Below are positions 16,510 through 22,880 of a stretch of 46,452 bases of DNA, piece after piece (within the stretch, counting starts at the first letter, position 1; each line of letters begins with the position of its first letter). Made by a program: the position numbers and the translations under genes. The stretch lies in IMG/VR virus record IMGVR_UViG_3300020053_000020, positions 1-46,452 of that record. One strand, given 5' to 3'. Under the pieces are notes generated by a model that worked only from the letters and a program-made list of their open reading frames with translations, searched no databases and was not told the DNA's origin. The stretch is from a virus.

Positions 16510-16932
16510 ATGTTTAGTTCTTTAAGAATCGCTATTGTACTGACATTACTTGCTACAGCAGGTGTAGGATTCTTATGGATTAAAAACTTACAACGTGATT
16601 TAGAAATAGCAAGAGAAAATGTTGCTAAACTAGAAGTTGCTGTCCAAACTAGCGAAGCAAGTTTAAAACTTGAAAGAGCAGAAACAGTAAGATTAGGTGA
16701 TTTGAACAATCAACTAAGCACGGATTTACAAAAAGCAGAGCAGTACGGAGATGAACTTCGTGCTACTCTACAAAAACACGACCTAACACACTTGGCTAAT
16801 AAAAGGCCTAGTTTGATTGAAAAGAGGATGCAAAATGCGACCAATAAACTTTGGGATGATCTTGAGTCTATCACTGATCCTAATGGGATGCTCGACGTTC
16901 AGCCCGGAACCACAAATAGTAACAGTAACTAA
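16510..16932 (+). CDS. Rz-like inner-membrane spanin candidate
   Basis: 140 residues: one N-terminal membrane segment (about 6-24, RIAIVLTLLATAGVGFLWI), then a long charged coiled coil (about 25-95) and a flexible Asn/Ser-rich end. This is the topology of Rz-type i-spanins, which connect to an outer-membrane lipoprotein to fuse the two membranes after endolysin action. It begins 3 bases after the endolysin stop. Its last 98 bases overlap, in another frame, a gene with a lipoprotein signal, the classic Rz/Rz1 arrangement. No sequence-level spanin family match is claimed, only architecture. Confidence 0.65.
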   Translation: MFSSLRIAIVLTLLATAGVGFLWIKNLQRDLEIARENVAKLEVAVQTSEASLKLERAETVRLGDLNNQLSTDLQKAEQYGDELRATLQKHDLTHLANKRPSLIEKRMQNATNKLWDDLESITDPNGMLDVQPGTTNSNSN

Positions 16933-17218
16933 TACCGTAAAAACTACTGTACCTATAGTTGCTCATCCAAAGAAAGTTCAATTGAACGATGTTAAGATCT
17001 ATGTGGTTTCAAAAGAAAACTATGACGAGTTTGTAAAAGAGTTCGAAGACAAGAATGGCGGGGATGCTTACATTGCTATTAGTGTAAAAGACTACGAAAA
17101 TCTTAGTTTAAACTTTGCAGAACTAAGACGTTATATTGAACAACAGAAACAAATTATTGTATACTATGAAGAAGCAGTTAAGCCTGAGCCTGATACTGAT
17201 ACTGCTGAGTCTAAGTAG
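16835..17218 (+). CDS. Lipoprotein (o-spanin candidate, 127 aa)
   Basis: ATG at 16835 follows AGAGGA by 6 bases. The N-terminus MRPINFGMILSLSLILMGC is a lipoprotein signal peptide with lipobox L-M-G-C and lipidated C19, so the mature protein is probably anchored to the outer membrane. The mature part has a Thr/Val/Pro stretch (VTVTNTVKTTVPIVAHP), a small alpha/beta part and a C-terminal helix (LRRYIEQQKQIIVYYEEAV). It overlaps the spanin-like gene upstream by 98 bases and another lipoprotein gene downstream by 53 bases, each in a different frame. It is longer than usual Rz1 proteins, so it is an unusual o-spanin or an extra envelope protein. Confidence 0.65.
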   Translation: MRPINFGMILSLSLILMGCSTFSPEPQIVTVTNTVKTTVPIVAHPKKVQLNDVKIYVVSKENYDEFVKEFEDKNGGDAYIAISVKDYENLSLNFAELRRYIEQQKQIIVYYEEAVKPEPDTDTAESK

Positions 17219-17330
17219 TTGTACTAGCCAATCTACTTGCACCATAAAACCTGGCATTGAGGCAAATACTAAAGGTGAAACTATTCAAGAAATGGTGTTA
17301 CCTAAAGGCGAAGTTAGTTGCTCTTTCTAA
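17166..17330 (+). CDS. Small lipoprotein (Rz1-like candidate, 54 aa)
   Basis: ATG at 17166, inside the end of the previous lipoprotein gene in another frame. The N-terminus is a textbook lipoprotein signal: MKKQLSLSLILILLSLSSC, with lipobox L-S-S-C and lipidated C19, leaving a mature peptide of about 36 residues that includes two further cysteines (C25 and C52). Size fits Rz1-type o-spanins, although it lacks their proline richness. Together with the two genes upstream it makes a three-gene chain of out-of-frame overlaps. Which of the two lipoproteins partners the i-spanin is not decidable from sequence. Confidence 0.6.
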   Translation: MKKQLSLSLILILLSLSSCTSQSTCTIKPGIEANTKGETIQEMVLPKGEVSCSF

Positions 17331-17336
17331 TAAATA
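17329..17336 (+). promoter_or_regulatory. Candidate late promoter (AATAAATA)
   Basis: Matches seven of eight late-consensus bases directly after the stop of the small lipoprotein gene. A transcript starting about 6-7 bases downstream would begin near 17343, just ahead of an AAAAGGG ribosome-site-like string at 17344-17350. Confidence 0.45.
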
Positions 17337-17370
17337 AAATATCAAAAGGGCATTAATCATATTATCCTTT

Positions 17371-17808
17371 ATGCTTGCTGGGTGTGTTGAACCAATGCAA
17401 GATCCTACTGTAACAGCAGTAGAGTTTCTCGGTCTGAATGAATACCAAAATCGTAATCAAATAAAAGAACTTACAGGTGTAGATCCTGTTCGTACAGAAT
17501 GGTGTGCGGCTTTTGTAAATGCTATACTTGAAATGGACGGTATACCTGGTTCAGAAAGTGTAAGCGAAAATCCACTTATGGCAAGAAGTTTTCTATCTTG
17601 GGGGGATCCTATAGATCCAGAAGATATCCAAAAAGGTGATGTTGTTGTTTTTCCAAGAGGCAATAGCAGTTGGCAAGGACACGTAGGATTCTTCATACAA
17701 GAATACAATGGACAATGGATAATCCTCGGTGGCAATCAAGACAATACAGTTAATTATAAACTATTCAACCCTAGTAGAGCTATCGGAATTAGGCGTCGGC
17801 CGGAATAA
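17371..17808 (+). CDS. NlpC/P60-like (TIGR02594-type) peptidase, probable lipoprotein
   Basis: 145 residues from the first ATG. The sequence follows the TIGR02594 pattern of phage cell-wall peptidases: EWCAAFVNAILEMDGIPG (catalytic Cys region), KGDVVVFPRG, WQGHVGFFIQEY (His) and WIILGGNQDNTVNYK. It probably cuts peptide bonds in peptidoglycan. Residues 2-5, L-A-G-C, form a lipobox, and the same frame continues upstream with a hydrophobic stretch (ALIILSFM preceded by KR) back to a stop at 17335. Translation may therefore begin upstream at a rare codon such as ATC at 17356, 5 bases after AAAAGGG. Otherwise the ATG at 17371 gives a soluble enzyme. Confidence 0.75.
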   Translation: MLAGCVEPMQDPTVTAVEFLGLNEYQNRNQIKELTGVDPVRTEWCAAFVNAILEMDGIPGSESVSENPLMARSFLSWGDPIDPEDIQKGDVVVFPRGNSSWQGHVGFFIQEYNGQWIILGGNQDNTVNYKLFNPSRAIGIRRRPE

Positions 17809-17811
17809 ATA
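17804..17811 (+). promoter_or_regulatory. Candidate T4-type late promoter (AATAAATA)
   Basis: Seven of eight bases match TATAAATA. It overlaps the end of the peptidase gene and lies 24 bases before the ATG at 17835, with GAGAGGG as ribosome site at 17823-17829. Confidence 0.6.
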
Positions 17812-17834
17812 CACATAGTAAAGAGAGGGTTATT

Positions 17835-18119
17835 ATGTGGGAAATGATACAACAGATGGCGGGCGACCGCTTATGGATTTATACTAGCATTGTAGGGTCA
17901 TTACTAGGTGCCGCATTTTTATTCTGGTTTAAAGACACAAGAATGGCAACATGGGGCGTAACTAAATTTGATGCTACTCTAGAATATCTAGCAATACGCT
18001 GGGGCTGGACTTGGCTTCAGAATGATCCAAACGCATGGCGTGTTAAGTATCCTAAAATCACATCAAAAATTGACGAGCTTGAAGCTCGTATTAAAAAATT
18101 AGAGGGGAAACGTAAATGA
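17835..18119 (+). CDS. Membrane protein with C-terminal coiled coil, holin candidate
   Basis: 94 residues. One clear membrane segment lies at about 13-31 (LWIYTSIVGSLLGAAFLFWF), followed by a Trp-rich amphipathic middle (IRWGWTWLQNDPNAW) and a charged helix at the end (KIDELEARIKKLEGKRK). It starts a small late unit after the lysis genes and overlaps the next membrane protein by four bases (ATGA). Position beside the endolysin makes it a holin or antiholin candidate, but no holin family signature is recognised. Confidence 0.5.
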   Translation: MWEMIQQMAGDRLWIYTSIVGSLLGAAFLFWFKDTRMATWGVTKFDATLEYLAIRWGWTWLQNDPNAWRVKYPKITSKIDELEARIKKLEGKRK

Positions 18120-18457
18120 GCGAAGAAACTAAAAATGTAACTATGGATGCTGAAACTGTAGCACGTATGGATACAAACGGAGACGGGCATATCTCTGCAG
18201 AAGAAGCGGCAATGGATCTTGAATTCAAACGTAAGCGTTATGAAGACATGGATGCTATGCGTGATGCACAGCGTAACATGGCGTGGTTCGCATTGTTTGG
18301 TATGCTACTATATCCATTTGCAGTTGTTGCGGCTGGATTCTTAGGCTTAGAAGAAGCAAGTAAAACATTAGGGTCAATGGCTCCGACATATTTTGTTTCA
18401 GTAGCGGCTATTGTCTCTGCATTCTATGCTAAAGAAGCATTTGTAAAGAACAAATAA
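18116..18457 (+). CDS. Two-TM membrane protein with an EF-hand motif
   Basis: 113 residues. Residues 19-30 form a canonical EF-hand calcium loop, DTNGDGHISAEE, with acidic or polar residues at positions 1, 3, 5 and 12, Gly at 6 and Ile at 8, and helices on each side. Two membrane segments follow at about 54-77 (MAWFALFGMLLYPFAVVAAGFL) and 86-105 (MAPTYFVSVAAIVSAFYA). It overlaps the preceding membrane gene by four bases. In this lysis neighbourhood it is another holin-class candidate; calcium sensing is inferred from the loop alone. Confidence 0.6.
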   Translation: MSEETKNVTMDAETVARMDTNGDGHISAEEAAMDLEFKRKRYEDMDAMRDAQRNMAWFALFGMLLYPFAVVAAGFLGLEEASKTLGSMAPTYFVSVAAIVSAFYAKEAFVKNK

Positions 18458-18475
18458 TCAGTTATTGTAAAATCT

Positions 18476-18510
18476 AATAGTCCATACGATAAGTAGTTGT
18501 ATGGACTATT
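18476..18510 (+). promoter_or_regulatory. Perfect 12-bp hairpin sequestering the dnaJ start codon
   Basis: Arm 1 AATAGTCCATAC at 18476-18487, 11-base loop 18488-18498, arm 2 GTATGGACTATT at 18499-18510. Arm 2 contains the dnaJ ATG (18501-18503) and the first codons. No T-run follows and the gene would begin inside it, so an intrinsic terminator is unlikely. The only purine-rich ribosome-site-like bases (ATAAG) are in the loop. This is a candidate translational switch such as an RNA thermometer. Confidence 0.65.
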
Positions 18511-19301
18511 ATTCTATCTTAGGCGTCCCTAAGAACGCTTCCGAACAAGACATACGAAAAGCATACAAAAAACAAAGTATGCAACACCATCCTGACCGCG
18601 GAGGCGACGAAGAACAATTTAAAAAAGTCAACGAAGCATACAGTACACTAAAAGATCCACAGAAACGTCAGCAGTACGATAATCCGCAACCACAAGGTTT
18701 TAGGGGTTTTAACGGTCCGTTTAACGGCACTGGATTTGAAGACGTTTTTTCTAACTTTGGATTTGGTCGACAAAGTGTACGAAATCGTGATATTAATATA
18801 GGATGTAATTTAGAATTAAAAGATGTTTACACAGGTAAACAAATTGTTGTAGCATACAGACTTAATAACGGAAAAGAACAAACAGTTGATCTTAATATTC
18901 CTATTGGAGTTCGACAAGGAGACCGTATTCGATTTGCTCAAATGGGACAACACGATATACCACAAGTTCCTCCAGGAGATTTATTTGTTCAAATTAATAT
19001 TATGAATACACCTGAATTTGAAGTTCACGGGTTGGATCTATTAATGACAAGAAGAGTAAGTGTATTAAAATTAATAACAGGAACAACTATTGAAATCAAG
19101 ACACCAAATGATAGTTTTTTAGAACTAAAGATATCAAAAGGCACACAACCAGGCACAACATTAAGACTTACTGGAAGAGGTTTACCTAATAGGGCCGGAG
19201 GTCAAGGTAGTATTTTAGTAAAAGTTATAGGACAAACTCCGTCAGGACTTGATCAAGAAGACATCGAAAAAATTGAACAAATTGAGCAAAAGTACTCTTG
19301 A
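18501..19301 (+). CDS. dnaJ: DnaJ/CbpA-like J-domain co-chaperone
   Basis: 266 residues. It has an N-terminal J domain (about 1-62) with H30-P31-D32, a short Gly/Phe-rich linker (FRGFNGPFNGTGFEDVF), and a C-terminal substrate-binding part (about 90-250), but no zinc-finger CxxCxGxG repeats. This is the type II (CbpA-like) layout. J proteins deliver clients to DnaK and stimulate its ATPase, so this protein could redirect the host DnaK. The start codon lies in a hairpin and has no good ribosome site in front, which suggests translational control. It is followed by the ClpA-like gene with its own promoter. Confidence 0.9.
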   Translation: MDYYSILGVPKNASEQDIRKAYKKQSMQHHPDRGGDEEQFKKVNEAYSTLKDPQKRQQYDNPQPQGFRGFNGPFNGTGFEDVFSNFGFGRQSVRNRDINIGCNLELKDVYTGKQIVVAYRLNNGKEQTVDLNIPIGVRQGDRIRFAQMGQHDIPQVPPGDLFVQINIMNTPEFEVHGLDLLMTRRVSVLKLITGTTIEIKTPNDSFLELKISKGTQPGTTLRLTGRGLPNRAGGQGSILVKVIGQTPSGLDQEDIEKIEQIEQKYS

Positions 19302-19326
19302 CTTTAAAGATATAAAGTTATATAAT
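19298..19326 (+). promoter_or_regulatory. Early sigma70-type promoter (TTGACT-N17-TATAAT)
   Basis: TTGACT at 19298-19303 and TATAAT at 19321-19326 with a 17-base spacer, just before the ClpA-like gene. Only the last -35 base deviates from consensus. The -35 box overlaps the dnaJ stop codon. Confidence 0.75.
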
Positions 19327-19354
19327 AGTTAAATACAAATATGGAGATTAATTA

Positions 19355-21607
19355 ATGGTTGAGCCAAGTGAAGAACTACAGGTAGTATTCGATAAAGCAA
19401 TTAAAGATGCTAGAAGTTTAAATCATGAATACGTAACATTAGAACATTTATTGTTTGCAATGTTATGCTCAGATAACTTCTTAAACATTCTAAACGGTTT
19501 TGGTATTGAATCAGAAAAGCTAAAGGCTGAAGTTCTTGATTATGTAAAAACTAAACTAGACGATATCGTTACCGATGTTGAAAAATACAAACCTAAAAAG
19601 ACACAAACTGTAGAACGTGTAATGAACAGAGCATTTACACAAGTACTGTTTAGTGGTCGTCAACAGATTGATATTAGCGATGTATTTCTATCAATGCTTA
19701 ATGAAAAGAAATCATACGCAACATACTTGATTACTAAGTCTGGCGTAGATAAGGAACGATTCAGTAATTATCTCAATAGCGAAATTGCTAATGAAATTGA
19801 AGACGACGAATTGCAGGGGCAAGCACAGAGAGCATTACGTGCATTTACTACCAACCTAAATAGTCAAGTTGAAAACGGAAAAATTGATCCTGTAATTGGT
19901 CGGCAAGAAGAAATTGATAGTATTGCATTGTCATTAGGACGCCGTAATAAAAATAACGTATTACTTGTTGGTGATCCGGGTGTAGGTAAAACTGCTATTG
20001 CAGAAGGTCTTGCATATCGTATTGTTAATAAAGAAGTTCCTAAGTTTCTTGAAGAGTACAGTGTTTACAATCTAGATATTGGTGCTATGCTTGCTGGTTC
20101 AAAATATCGCGGTGACTTTGAAGAACGCTTTAAACTAGTTATGGCCGCAATTAAAAAGCAAGGTAAAACTATTGTGTTTATTGACGAAGCACATATGATG
20201 AATGGCGCAGGTGCTGGCGGATCCAATAATGCAAACGATCTTGCTAATATGCTTAAACCTGCTCTAGGTAAAGGTGATATTAAAGTTGTTGCTTCAACTA
20301 CTTGGGACGAGTATCGCAAGTACTTTGAAAAGGATCGCGCTCTTATGCGTCGATTCCAGCGTGTGAGTGTTGACGAGCCTAACAAGGAAACAACAACACA
20401 AATTCTATATGGTATTAAAAAGTACTATGAGGAGTTTCATCACACAACAATTACTGATCAAGCAATTGAAGAAGCAGTAAAATTGAGTGTAAAATATATT
20501 ACCGATAAGAAGCTTCCTGATAAAGCAATTGATTTAATCGATCTAGCATGCTCAAGATTCAAAGTAAATAATATTGAAGATAATCGAGTTGTTGGTCCAG
20601 ATGAAATTAAATTTGAACTTGCTAAATTTGTAAATCTTCCACCAGAACAGATTCAGCAAAAAGAAACTAATAATTTAAGCCAGTTAAACAAAAATCTTAA
20701 ATTAAATGTTTACGGACAAGATCAAGCAATTGACGAAATTGTTGACAAAATTCTTGTTGCACAGGCAGGACTTAAAAGCGAAGACAAACCAATTGGTAGC
20801 TTTGTGTTTATGGGACCAACTGGTGTAGGTAAAACAGAGCTTGCTAAACAACTTGCTAAACATCTAAGCATTGAACTTGCAAGATTTGACATGAGTGAAT
20901 ATCAAGAAAAGCACAGTGTAAGTAAACTTATTGGTTCTCCTCCAGGTTATGTTGGTCATGACGATTCAAGTGGACAACTTATTAATAAGTTACAAGAATA
21001 TCCTAATTGTGTACTATTACTTGATGAGATTGAAAAAGCACATCCAGATGTTGCACAAATCTTGTTGCAAATTATGGACAATGGTAAGATCACGGGTAGC
21101 GATGGAAAAGAAGCAGATGCTCGCAACTGTATTCTAATCCTTACTACTAACTTAGGCGCTGAGCAAGCTGAGAAAAACACTATTGGATTTAGTCAAGACT
21201 TTGCCGAAGATTATGGTGATGATGAATTCAAACGTTTCTTTGCTCCAGAGTTCCGCAACAGACTAGACGGTGTAGTTACGTTTGGTAAACTAGATAAAGA
21301 AATTTCTATTAAGATTGTTGGTAAGTTTTTACTTGAATTAAGAACAATGTTAGACGATAAAAATATTTCTTGTGAAATTTCTGATGATGCAATTGACTAT
21401 ATTGTTGAAAAAGGATTTGATTCTAAGATGGGTGCTAGACCAATGCATCGATTTATTGATAAGGAAATTAAACGTCCTCTAAGTAAAATGATGTTGTTTG
21501 GAGATCTAAGAGATGGTGGCTTGTTAAAGATTGATATTGCCAATGATGTCTTAACACTTATTGCACAGAAACAAAATATTGCTGATGAATCGCTTCAACA
21601 CAACTAA
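19355..21607 (+). CDS. clpA: ClpA-like AAA+ unfoldase
   Basis: 750 residues, the length of bacterial ClpA. It has an N-domain (about 1-145), then AAA-1 with Walker A GDPGVGKT at 206-213 and VFIDEAHMM, and AAA-2 with Walker A GPTGVGKT at 487-494 and LLLDEIEKAHPDV. The ClpB-type coiled-coil middle domain is missing. The segment TIGFSQD holds I610-G611-F612 at the place of the ClpP-docking loop (IGL in E. coli ClpA, IGF in ClpX). So it can probably feed substrates to host ClpP, rather than act as a disaggregase. It has its own early-type promoter and lies after dnaJ. Confidence 0.9.
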   Translation: MVEPSEELQVVFDKAIKDARSLNHEYVTLEHLLFAMLCSDNFLNILNGFGIESEKLKAEVLDYVKTKLDDIVTDVEKYKPKKTQTVERVMNRAFTQVLFSGRQQIDISDVFLSMLNEKKSYATYLITKSGVDKERFSNYLNSEIANEIEDDELQGQAQRALRAFTTNLNSQVENGKIDPVIGRQEEIDSIALSLGRRNKNNVLLVGDPGVGKTAIAEGLAYRIVNKEVPKFLEEYSVYNLDIGAMLAGSKYRGDFEERFKLVMAAIKKQGKTIVFIDEAHMMNGAGAGGSNNANDLANMLKPALGKGDIKVVASTTWDEYRKYFEKDRALMRRFQRVSVDEPNKETTTQILYGIKKYYEEFHHTTITDQAIEEAVKLSVKYITDKKLPDKAIDLIDLACSRFKVNNIEDNRVVGPDEIKFELAKFVNLPPEQIQQKETNNLSQLNKNLKLNVYGQDQAIDEIVDKILVAQAGLKSEDKPIGSFVFMGPTGVGKTELAKQLAKHLSIELARFDMSEYQEKHSVSKLIGSPPGYVGHDDSSGQLINKLQEYPNCVLLLDEIEKAHPDVAQILLQIMDNGKITGSDGKEADARNCILILTTNLGAEQAEKNTIGFSQDFAEDYGDDEFKRFFAPEFRNRLDGVVTFGKLDKEISIKIVGKFLLELRTMLDDKNISCEISDDAIDYIVEKGFDSKMGARPMHRFIDKEIKRPLSKMMLFGDLRDGGLLKIDIANDVLTLIAQKQNIADESLQHN

Positions 21608-22265
21608 ACTCTTTTATAGAAAGTATCTATATAAATTAAGAATACGCAACGATGTTGCCGGGCTGTTTAGAGGTCTTAATCTTAGCTATATTAAGTCTAA
21701 GTTAGACACTATGCAACAGTTTGCTGAAGGCGAGTTATCAATTCCAAGCCCCTTTAAATGGGGCTTGCGAACTCCTAAAAATGTATCTTTAGAAATGTTT
21801 ATGGATGCATGTGTATTATATCGTACATTTTTAGATAATAAAGATAACTGCACAATTAGAGTTGAAGGACATGTCATTGACATTTATTCAAACGAAGAAG
21901 ATTGGTTAGAGAAATTATCTAAGCAAATAAATTGCGAAGAGTTTCATGCTCCTAGCAATGAAAATAAAGAGTTTTTAAAAAACAATACTAATGTAGTAAT
22001 TTGTAATGAAGAGGTTGTGGAATGGCCATATCAAATATATTTTGGAAAATTTATTGATCCTAACTTTGCTAGTTACTGTGAAAATAATTCTAATATTAAA
22101 ATAGGAAAAACAGCATTAGAATGTGCTAGATCTAAAGGTTGGTGTTTAGGATTTTACTTTTGGACCACTACTGAAAAGCAAGCAATGCTGGCTCAAATAG
22201 CACTAGGCGGAGGCGTACAAAAAATCATAAAATATGTAAGTCAGTCCGAATTGCATAAATACTAG
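21585..22265 (+). CDS. Protein of unknown function (226 aa)
   Basis: ATG at 21585 within the end of the ClpA-like gene, overlapping it by 23 bases; a longer TTG start at 21561 is possible. The N-terminus is strongly basic and aromatic (KLFYRKYLYKLRIRNDVAGLFRGLN), then comes a mixed alpha/beta part including CTIRVEGHVIDIYSNEEDW and KGWCLGFYFWTTT. I do not recognise a family. The overlap suggests co-translation with the unfoldase, so an adaptor role is imaginable but not shown. A GC-rich hairpin lies within the gene at 21745-21767. Confidence 0.5.
   Translation: MNRFNTTKLFYRKYLYKLRIRNDVAGLFRGLNLSYIKSKLDTMQQFAEGELSIPSPFKWGLRTPKNVSLEMFMDACVLYRTFLDNKDNCTIRVEGHVIDIYSNEEDWLEKLSKQINCEEFHAPSNENKEFLKNNTNVVICNEEVVEWPYQIYFGKFIDPNFASYCENNSNIKIGKTALECARSKGWCLGFYFWTTTEKQAMLAQIALGGGVQKIIKYVSQSELHKY
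21745..21767 (+). repeat. Intragenic GC-rich inverted repeat (8-bp stem, 7-base loop)
   Basis: Arms CAAGCCCC (21745-21752) and GGGGCTTG (21760-21767) around TTTAAAT, perfect pairing with six G-C pairs in a very AT-rich genome. It lies within the gene at 21585. No T-run follows, so it is not a standard terminator. Confidence 0.6.
22254..22261 (+). promoter_or_regulatory. Candidate T4-type late promoter (CATAAATA)
   Basis: Seven of eight bases match the late consensus. It overlaps the end of the preceding gene and lies only 5 bases before the ATG at 22267, which has no ribosome site. A transcript from here would be leaderless or nearly so. Confidence 0.5.
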
Positions 22266-22266
22266 T

Positions 22267-22608
22267 ATGCCTAGTACAAGTGAAATAATTTTATCAGCAA
22301 ACACAGCAACAGACGGTTCTACAGTAACTACTGTTGTTGGATCCGCCTTTAAGGGCGACGGTTATTATGGACGATCTGATGGTGTCCATACAGTTCAATA
22401 CGACTTAAACGGAGTTACCGGTGATATTATCATCCAGGCTACTCTTGCAATAGATCCAGCAGATGCTGACTGGTTCAATGTACATTCGTATACTGCCGCA
22501 CAAGAAACTACCGTTAGATATACAAATTTTACTGGTAATTTTGTTTGGATTAGAGCAAAAATAATCATCACAGATGGAACCGTAAATAGCATTAGGCTAA
22601 ATCATTAG
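22267..22608 (+). CDS. Small beta-rich structural/adhesin-like protein
   Basis: 113 residues with repeated beta-strand patterns: GDGYYGRSDGVHTVQYDLNG, GDIIIQATLAIDPADADWF, FTGNFVWIRAKIIITDG and NSIRLNH. This layout is one I associate with small virion-surface proteins of T4-like marine phages. It lies after a late-promoter-like element and begins the long late region of packaged-protein candidates. Position in the virion is unknown; no enzyme motif is present. Confidence 0.55.
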   Translation: MPSTSEIILSANTATDGSTVTTVVGSAFKGDGYYGRSDGVHTVQYDLNGVTGDIIIQATLAIDPADADWFNVHSYTAAQETTVRYTNFTGNFVWIRAKIIITDGTVNSIRLNH

Positions 22609-22616
22609 GAAGTAGA

Positions 22617-22880
22617 ATGAAGAATTTTATTAACATTGTATTTGACAAAATTGAAGAAGTAGATGATATTGTAGTCGAATCAGTTGCTACAAGTGCATCT
22701 AATGCTTTAATGGAAAGTGAAACTAATTATTTGTTATTTGAAGATGAAAGCAAAACAATCTTAGCAGTTGAAACTCATGTGCAACTAACTGAAGAAGAGT
22801 CTAATGAAGTTGCAGTTAATATTGCAAATACATTGTTTGACCTAGGATATGAGAGTTTTGATATCGAGGTAAGTGTATAA
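22617..22880 (+). CDS. Small acidic protein, unknown function
   Basis: 87 residues, strongly acidic (EEVDDIVVES, EDESKTILAVETHVQ, EEESNEVAVNIANTL), with a helical second half. The start MKNFINIVFDKIEEV has a vague resemblance to the capsid-targeting N-termini of the genes that follow, but it lacks a clear (I/L)-x-E end. Its stop overlaps the next start by one base (TAATG). It is possibly a scaffold or core component; no domain is recognised. Confidence 0.5.
   Translation: MKNFINIVFDKIEEVDDIVVESVATSASNALMESETNYLLFEDESKTILAVETHVQLTEEESNEVAVNIANTLFDLGYESFDIEVSV

Noticed and set aside
16239-16709. Minus-strand frame across the endolysin end and spanin-like start
   Set aside because: It covers the PG-binding domain codons in antisense, has Ser/Pro-rich random composition and no ribosome site.
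21561-21607. TTG at 21561 as start of the gene downstream of clpA
   Set aside because: ATG at 21585 is available with a shorter overlap; the extra eight residues have no support from composition.
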